Below, piece by piece: positions 59,812-64,000 of a DNA stretch of 64,000 nucleotides; the first letter of the stretch is position 1; every line of letters begins with the position of its first letter. Source of the DNA: Cellulosimicrobium cellulans (lineage in GTDB: Bacteria; Actinomycetota; Actinomycetes; Actinomycetales; Cellulomonadaceae); NCBI RefSeq assembly GCF_006539945.1, contig NZ_BJNZ01000012.1:55500-119499 (forward strand). Direction: 5' to 3'. The notes below the pieces were generated by a model that searched no databases, was not told where the DNA came from, and saw only the letters and a list, made by a program, of their open reading frames with translations. Position numbers and translations under genes: made by a program.

Positions 59812-61134
59812 ATCACCCGCATCGATCTTCGAGGACGCTCCCTGTCCGCCCGCGAGCTCGTCGAGACCCTGCCGCGTGCAGAGCTCGGCGTCGAGGACGC
59901 GGCGCATCGGGTCGCCCCGATCGTCGAGGCGGTTCGCGAGCGCGGCGCGGACGCGCTGCGCGAGTACGCCGAGCGGTTCGACGGCGTGCGGCCCGAGCAC
60001 CTGCGCGTCCCCGGCGACGCGCTCGTCGGCGCCCTCGCGCGCCTCGACCCGGACGTCCGGGCGGGACTGGAGGAGGCGATCCGTCGCGTGCGGCTCGTGC
60101 ACGCCGCGCAGCGCCCGCAGGACTTCACGGTCGAGATCGGGCCCGGTGCGCAGGTCCGCCAGCGCTGGGTGCCGGTGCGTCGAGTGGGGCTCTACGCGCC
60201 CGGCGGGCTCGCGGTCTACCCGTCGTCGGTGGTGATGAACGTCGTCGCGGCCCAGGAGGCCGGCGTCCGCAGCCTCGCGGTCGCGTCGCCGCCCCAGAAG
60301 GAGAACGGCGGCCTGCCGCACCCGACGATCCTCGCGGCGTGCGCGCTGCTCGGGGTCGACGAGGTCTACGCGGTGGGCGGCGCTCAGGCCGTGGCGATGT
60401 TCGCGTACGGCGCGGCAGGCAGCGAGCCGCAGGACGGGGACGTGCTGTGCGAGCCGGTCGACGTCGTGACCGGACCGGGGAACGTCTACGTGGCCGCGGC
60501 GAAGCGGCTCGTCCGCGGCGTCGTCGGGATCGACGCCGAGGCCGGTCCCACGGAGATCGCGATCCTCGCGGACGGCAGCGCCGACCCGGGCCACGTGGCG
60601 GCCGACCTCATCAGCCAGGCAGAGCACGACCCGCTCGCGGCGGCCGTCCTCGTCACGCCGTCCGTCGAGCTCGCCGCCGCGGTCGAGGCCCGCCTCGCGG
60701 ACCTCGTGACGGCCACGAAGCACGCCGCGCGCGTCGCGCAGTCCCTCGCCGGTCCGCAGTCCGCGATCGTGCTCGTCGACGACCTCGAGCGCGGTCTCCA
60801 GGTGGTCGACGCCTACGGCGCGGAGCACCTCGAGATCCAGGCCGACGGCGCGGCGGCGCTGGCCGAGCGGGTCACGAGCGCGGGCGCGATCTTCGTCGGC
60901 CCCTGGTCGCCCGTCTCGCTCGGCGACTACATGGCCGGGTCCAACCACGTGCTCCCGACCGGCGGCTGCGCGCACTTCTCGAGCGGCCTCGGGGTGCACA
61001 GCTACGTCAAGGCCGTCCAGGTGATCGAGTACGACCGCGAAGCCCTGGGGGAGCTCGCGGACCGGATCGTCGCCGTCGCGAACGACGAGGACCTCCCCGC
61101 GCACGGCGAGGCGGTGCGGGCGCGGTTCCTGTGA
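59809..61134 (+). CDS. hisD: Histidinol dehydrogenase
   Basis: HisD performs the last two oxidations of histidine synthesis. The 441-residue protein has [57 protein letters not shown], the catalytic EH region (AEHLEIQ) and the zinc-binding [11 protein letters not shown] and GVHSYVK. The length is normal for the family. The start is ATG 59809 with a leaderless -10. Instead of hisC/hisB, the next gene is an acetyltransferase, overlapping by 4 nt, then a convergent helicase, so the histidine operon is broken at this point. Confidence 0.97.
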   Translation: MITRIDLRGRSLSARELVETLPRAELGVEDAAHRVAPIVEAVRERGADALREYAERFDGVRPEHLRVPGDALVGALARLDPDVRAGLEEAIRRVRLVHAAQRPQDFTVEIGPGAQVRQRWVPVRRVGLYAPGGLAVYPSSVVMNVVAAQEAGVRSLAVASPPQKENGGLPHPTILAACALLGVDEVYAVGGAQAVAMFAYGAAGSEPQDGDVLCEPVDVVTGPGNVYVAAAKRLVRGVVGIDAEAGPTEIAILADGSADPGHVAADLISQAEHDPLAAAVLVTPSVELAAAVEARLADLVTATKHAARVAQSLAGPQSAIVLVDDLERGLQVVDAYGAEHLEIQADGAAALAERVTSAGAIFVGPWSPVSLGDYMAGSNHVLPTGGCAHFSSGLGVHSYVKAVQVIEYDREALGELADRIVAVANDEDLPAHGEAVRARFL

Positions 61135-61610
61135 CGGTCGAGCGTGAAGTCCGTGCGCCGGTGCGGCGCGCGGTCCCACGCGACGCCGACGACCTCGTCG
61201 CCCTGCGCGTCCACCTCATGCGCGCGATGGGCGAGGCGGACGCCGAGGACGGATCCTGGCAGCGCCGTGCCACGGCGTGGTTCGCCCGGATGCTCGGCTC
61301 GGACGACGTCGTGGCCTTCGTCGTCGACGGGCCGAGCCAGGTCGCGGCGTGCGCGCTCGTCGAGCTGCACCGGTCGGTGCCGTCCGCGCGGAACCCGCAC
61401 GGCACGACGGCGCACCTGTCGAACGTCTGCACGATCCCCGGAGCGCGAGGGCAGGGCTACGCGCGCGCGTGCGTCGTCGCGGCGCTCGACTGGGCGCGGG
61501 AGAGCGGGGCGGACTCGGTCTCCCTGCACGCCACGGCGGACGGCGAGTCGCTGTACCGCGCGCTGGGCTTCGTCGACACGACCTACACGGAGCTGCGCCT
61601 GCGGTGGTGA
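61131..61610 (+). CDS. GNAT-family N-acetyltransferase
   Basis: This 159-residue GNAT has [23 protein letters not shown] at the N terminus, the acetyl-CoA loop [35 protein letters not shown], and a final [19 protein letters not shown]. Substrate is unknown; the aminoglycoside-type GNATs have similar N termini, but no resistance motif is visible. GTG 61131 overlaps the hisD stop. It ends 16 nt from the convergent RecQ gene. Confidence 0.85.
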   Translation: MTVEREVRAPVRRAVPRDADDLVALRVHLMRAMGEADAEDGSWQRRATAWFARMLGSDDVVAFVVDGPSQVAACALVELHRSVPSARNPHGTTAHLSNVCTIPGARGQGYARACVVAALDWARESGADSVSLHATADGESLYRALGFVDTTYTELRLRW

Positions 61611-61626
61611 CTCGGCTCCCGCCGTC

Positions 61627-64000
61627 TCATCGCACGCCGAGGACGAACGGGTGCACCGCCGCCGCGCCAGCCTGCCGCAGCAGGCGCGCCGCGACCGTGA
61701 GCGTCCAGCCCGACTCGGTGTAGTCGTCGACGAGGAGCACGCGCCGCCCGGCCAGACCGGCCCGGGCGGCGTCCGACAGCTCGAGCTGCAGGCGGCCGGC
61801 GACGCCCGCGAGGCGCGTCGCGGAGTTCACGTCGTGCCGCCCCGGCTCCTCGCGCCCGGGGACGGGACCGACGGCGCCGATGAGCGGCTTGCCGAGGTAG
61901 CTCGCGAGCCCGTTCGCGAGGTGGAAGGTGAGCCGCGGGCGGGTCGCGGAACGCACCGCGACGACGCCGTCGACGAGGAGTCGACGCTCCGGCGCGCTCG
62001 CCGCGCCGTCCTCGCCGGTGCCCGCCCCGGGCTCGGCCTGCGCGGCGGCCGCGTACAGCTCCGGCCACTCGTCGAGCACCCGCGCTGCCGCGCGCCGCAG
62101 CGCGACGGGCGTGTCGCCGTCGGGCGTCGCGGGGCCGAAGAGCTCGCGCAGCGGGGCGGACCAGCCGAGCCCGTCGAGCCGGGCGACGGCGCGCCCCGTC
62201 TCCGCGAGCTCGTCGGCGCCGAGGCGCCCACGCAGGTCGAGCCCCAGGCGGTCCATGCCGCTCGGCCACTGGCGGCGCGCCACGACCTCGACCCCGGGGC
62301 GGTCCATGTCGGCACGCGCGGCGGCGACGGCCTCGGCGTCGGGCAGCGCGGGCAGCGTCACGCCGCCGCACGTGTCGCAGCGCCCGCACCGCCACCCGTC
62401 CTCGAGCTCCGGGTCGTCGAGCGCGGCACGCAGGAAGGCCATGCGGCACCCGTCCGTCGCCTCGTAGTCGAGCATCGCCTGCTGCTCGGCCGTGCGGGTC
62501 GCGTCGACGCGCTCGTAGCGCTCCGCGTCGTACGTCCACGGCTCGCCCGTGGCCTCCCAGCCGCCCTTGACGCGCCGGACGGCGCCGTCGACGTCGAGCA
62601 CCTTGAGCATGCCCTCGAGACGCGAGCGCTTGAGGTCGACCTGCGTCTCGAGCTGCGCGACGGACTGCGTGCCGCCCGCGCCCAGCGCGTCGAGCGTCGT
62701 GCGGACCTGGGCCTGCGGTGGGAACGCGGTCGAGGCGAACCATTCCCAGATGCGCCGGTCCTCCTCGCCGGGCAGCAGCACGACGACGGCGGAGTCCACG
62801 CCGCGGCCCGCGCGCCCGACCTGCTGGTAGTAGGCGATGGGCGAGCTCGGGGCGCCGAGGTGCACGACGAACGCGAGGTCGGGCTTGTCGAAGCCCATCC
62901 CGAGCGCCGAGGTCGCCACCAGCGCCTTGACCCGGTTCTCCTTGAGGTCCTCCTCCAGGCGCTCGCGCTCGGCCGGGTCGGTCTGACCCGTGTACGAGGC
63001 GACGGCGAGACCCGCGGCGCGGAGCTGGCTCGCGACCTGCTCGGCCGCGGAGACGGTCAGGCAGTAGACGATGCCCGAGCCGTCGACGTCCTGGAGCGCC
63101 TCGACGAGCCACGCGACGCGCGTCGGCTGGTCCGGCAGGCGCAGGACGGCGAGGTGGAGCGACTCGCGGTCGAGCCCGCCGCGCAGCACGAGCACGTCCT
63201 CGTGGCCGGCCTCGGCCGCCGCGCCCCCGGCGGAGTGCGCCGCGGTCACGCCGAGCTGCTCCGCGACGTCCGCGGTCACGCGCGCGTTCGCCGTCGCGGT
63301 CGTCGCGAGCACGGGGATGCCGGGCGGCAGGTCGGCGAGGAGCGTGCGGATGCGCCGGTAGTCGGGGCGGAAGTCGTGGCCCCAGTCGGAGATGCAGTGC
63401 GCCTCGTCGATGACGACGAGTCCGGCGTCCGCCGCGAGCCGGGGGAGCACCTCGTCGCGGAAGCCGGGGTTGTTGAGGCGTTCGGGCGAGCAGAGCAGCA
63501 CGTCGACCTCGCCGGCCGCGATCGCCCGGTGGACGTCGTCCCACTCCGTGACGTTGGCCGAGTTGATGGTCACGGCCTTGATGCCCGCCCGGGCCGCGGC
63601 CGAGATCTGGTCGCGCATGAGCGCGAGGAGCGGGGAGACGATGACGGTCGGCCCGGCGCCGCGGTCGCGCAGCAGGCGCGTGGCCACGAAGTACACCGCG
63701 GACTTGCCCCAGCCGGTGCGCTGCACGACGAGCGCACGCCGCCGGAACGCCACGAGGGCCTCGATCGCGCGCCACTGGTCCTCGCGCAGCGCCGCGTCGT
63801 CGCGTCCGACGAGCGCGCGCAGCGCGGTCTCGGCGTCCTCGCGCAAGGACTGCCCGTCGAGCAGGCCGCGCAGCATCGCGAGCTTGGCCCGCCTGGCGGC
63901 CTCCCCGCCGTCGGGCGCCGTGGCGGGAGCGCCTGCGCCGACCGGGGCTCCCGCGGACGGCGCGGCGACCGCGGGCTCGTCCGCCTCCGGCGCGGCCCCC
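61627..64000 (-). CDS. recQ: RecQ-family DNA helicase with C-terminal phosphoribosyltransferase-like domain, 5' end outside window
   Basis: The frame is open to the window edge, so at least 790 residues are visible. An internal ATG at 63876 begins a 749-residue core: Q motif region, Walker A RTGWGKSAVYF, DEAH in VVIDEAHCISDWGHDFRPDYRRI, a motif VI YQQVGRAGRG, and the RecQ C-terminal zinc site (GCRMAFL ... WRCGRCDTC). The last 130 residues are a type I phosphoribosyltransferase-like fold with the PRPP loop RVLLVDDYTESGWTL. The upstream extension is Ala/Pro-rich with EAARRAKLAM before the ATG. RecQ unwinds 3'-to-5' in recombination; the fused domain's role is unknown. This fusion is known from other actinobacteria. 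Confidence 0.92.
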   Translation of the reverse strand, partial: GAAPEADEPAVAAPSAGAPVGAGAPATAPDGGEAARRAKLAMLRGLLDGQSLREDAETALRALVGRDDAALREDQWRAIEALVAFRRRALVVQRTGWGKSAVYFVATRLLRDRGAGPTVIVSPLLALMRDQISAAARAGIKAVTINSANVTEWDDVHRAIAAGEVDVLLCSPERLNNPGFRDEVLPRLAADAGLVVIDEAHCISDWGHDFRPDYRRIRTLLADLPPGIPVLATTATANARVTADVAEQLGVTAAHSAGGAAAEAGHEDVLVLRGGLDRESLHLAVLRLPDQPTRVAWLVEALQDVDGSGIVYCLTVSAAEQVASQLRAAGLAVASYTGQTDPAERERLEEDLKENRVKALVATSALGMGFDKPDLAFVVHLGAPSSPIAYYQQVGRAGRGVDSAVVVLLPGEEDRRIWEWFASTAFPPQAQVRTTLDALGAGGTQSVAQLETQVDLKRSRLEGMLKVLDVDGAVRRVKGGWEATGEPWTYDAERYERVDATRTAEQQAMLDYEATDGCRMAFLRAALDDPELEDGWRCGRCDTCGGVTLPALPDAEAVAAARADMDRPGVEVVARRQWPSGMDRLGLDLRGRLGADELAETGRAVARLDGLGWSAPLRELFGPATPDGDTPVALRRAAARVLDEWPELYAAAAQAEPGAGTGEDGAASAPERRLLVDGVVAVRSATRPRLTFHLANGLASYLGKPLIGAVGPVPGREEPGRHDVNSATRLAGVAGRLQLELSDAARAGLAGRRVLLVDDYTESGWTLTVAARLLRQAGAAAVHPFVLGVR

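Noticed and set aside
1..64000. Prophage, insertion sequence, genomic island or secondary-metabolite cluster
   Set aside because: No transposase, integrase, phage structural or biosynthetic genes were found, and base composition is even. The window is core chromosome.

Overview
The window is about 74% GC, uses GTG and ATG starts almost equally, and has very strong third-position GC. Gene order (lexA | LysM gene - nrdR; mraZ-to-divIVA division cluster; sepF/yggT/divIVA) and family content (DUF3040, DUF5302, SAV_6107 HEPN protein, HelD-like motor, PAC2 protein, MoxR-DUF58-TgpA operon) are those of an actinobacterium. A Micrococcales member close to Cellulomonadaceae/Promicromonosporaceae (Cellulosimicrobium, Isoptericola, Cellulomonas) is most likely. 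A DDPH motif in MurE, where diaminopimelate-adding enzymes have DNPR, fits the L-Lys/L-Orn peptidoglycan of that group. No tRNA, rRNA, insertion sequence, prophage or CRISPR array was seen.

Layout. (1) 1-2961, minus: a tightly overlapping YbjN - HSP90 - helical-repeat operon. (2) 3138-11000: miaA-dapF, a class I methyltransferase on the opposite strand, hflX, a DinG-type helicase and ldh. (3) 11097-13515: lexA divergent from a LysM membrane protein, then nrdR. This is the same order as mycobacterial lexA-Rv2719c-nrdR and there are several LexA boxes between the divergent genes. (4) 13578-19203: metabolic and housekeeping genes (YghZ-type aldo/keto reductase, DUF5302, PPOX protein, serA) and a HelD/HelR-type RNA polymerase motor. 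(5) 19359-22851: a signalling cassette of receiver-PP2C phosphatase, CHASE3 histidine kinase and Rcp1-type receiver. (6) 23012-27758: PAC2 protein, cold-shock protein, spermidine-synthase-like protein, then a second SOS unit in which a perfect LexA box sits inside the promoter of a HEPN-protein/dinB operon, followed by DUF3040. (7) 27706-32364, minus: TgpA transglutaminase, DUF58 and MoxR ATPase. (8) 32673-52042: the division and cell-wall cluster mraZ-rsmH-ftsL-ftsI-murE-murF-mraY-murD-ftsW-murG-murC-ftsQ-ftsZ-pgeF-sepF-yggT-divIVA. (9) 52177-58991: DksA/TraR-like protein, lspA, RluD-type synthase, acetyltransferase, dnaE, Nudix. (10) 59040-64000: PPOX protein, S4 protein, hisD, acetyltransferase and a RecQ helicase fused to a phosphoribosyltransferase-like domain that runs off the window.

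How it works together. The centre of the window is the peptidoglycan precursor and septation machine. It is preceded by MraZ, which has three GTGGAG repeats at exact 10-bp spacing upstream of its own gene. Two more repeats on the other strand point toward the MoxR operon. Two LexA-controlled units (lexA with the LysM protein; HEPN protein with DinB) link DNA damage to envelope/division control and translesion synthesis. Many genes have no ribosome binding site but have a -10 hexamer 5-8 nt before the start codon, so leaderless transcription appears common. Most operon junctions are 4-nt ATGA/GTGA overlaps.

No wholly new multi-gene system is evident. The best leads are the SOS-controlled HEPN-dinB pair, the reverse-strand MraZ boxes, the leaderless nine-codon ORF coupled to the PP2C gene, an orphan operator/promoter before nrdR, and the HSP90-YbjN-helical-repeat operon.
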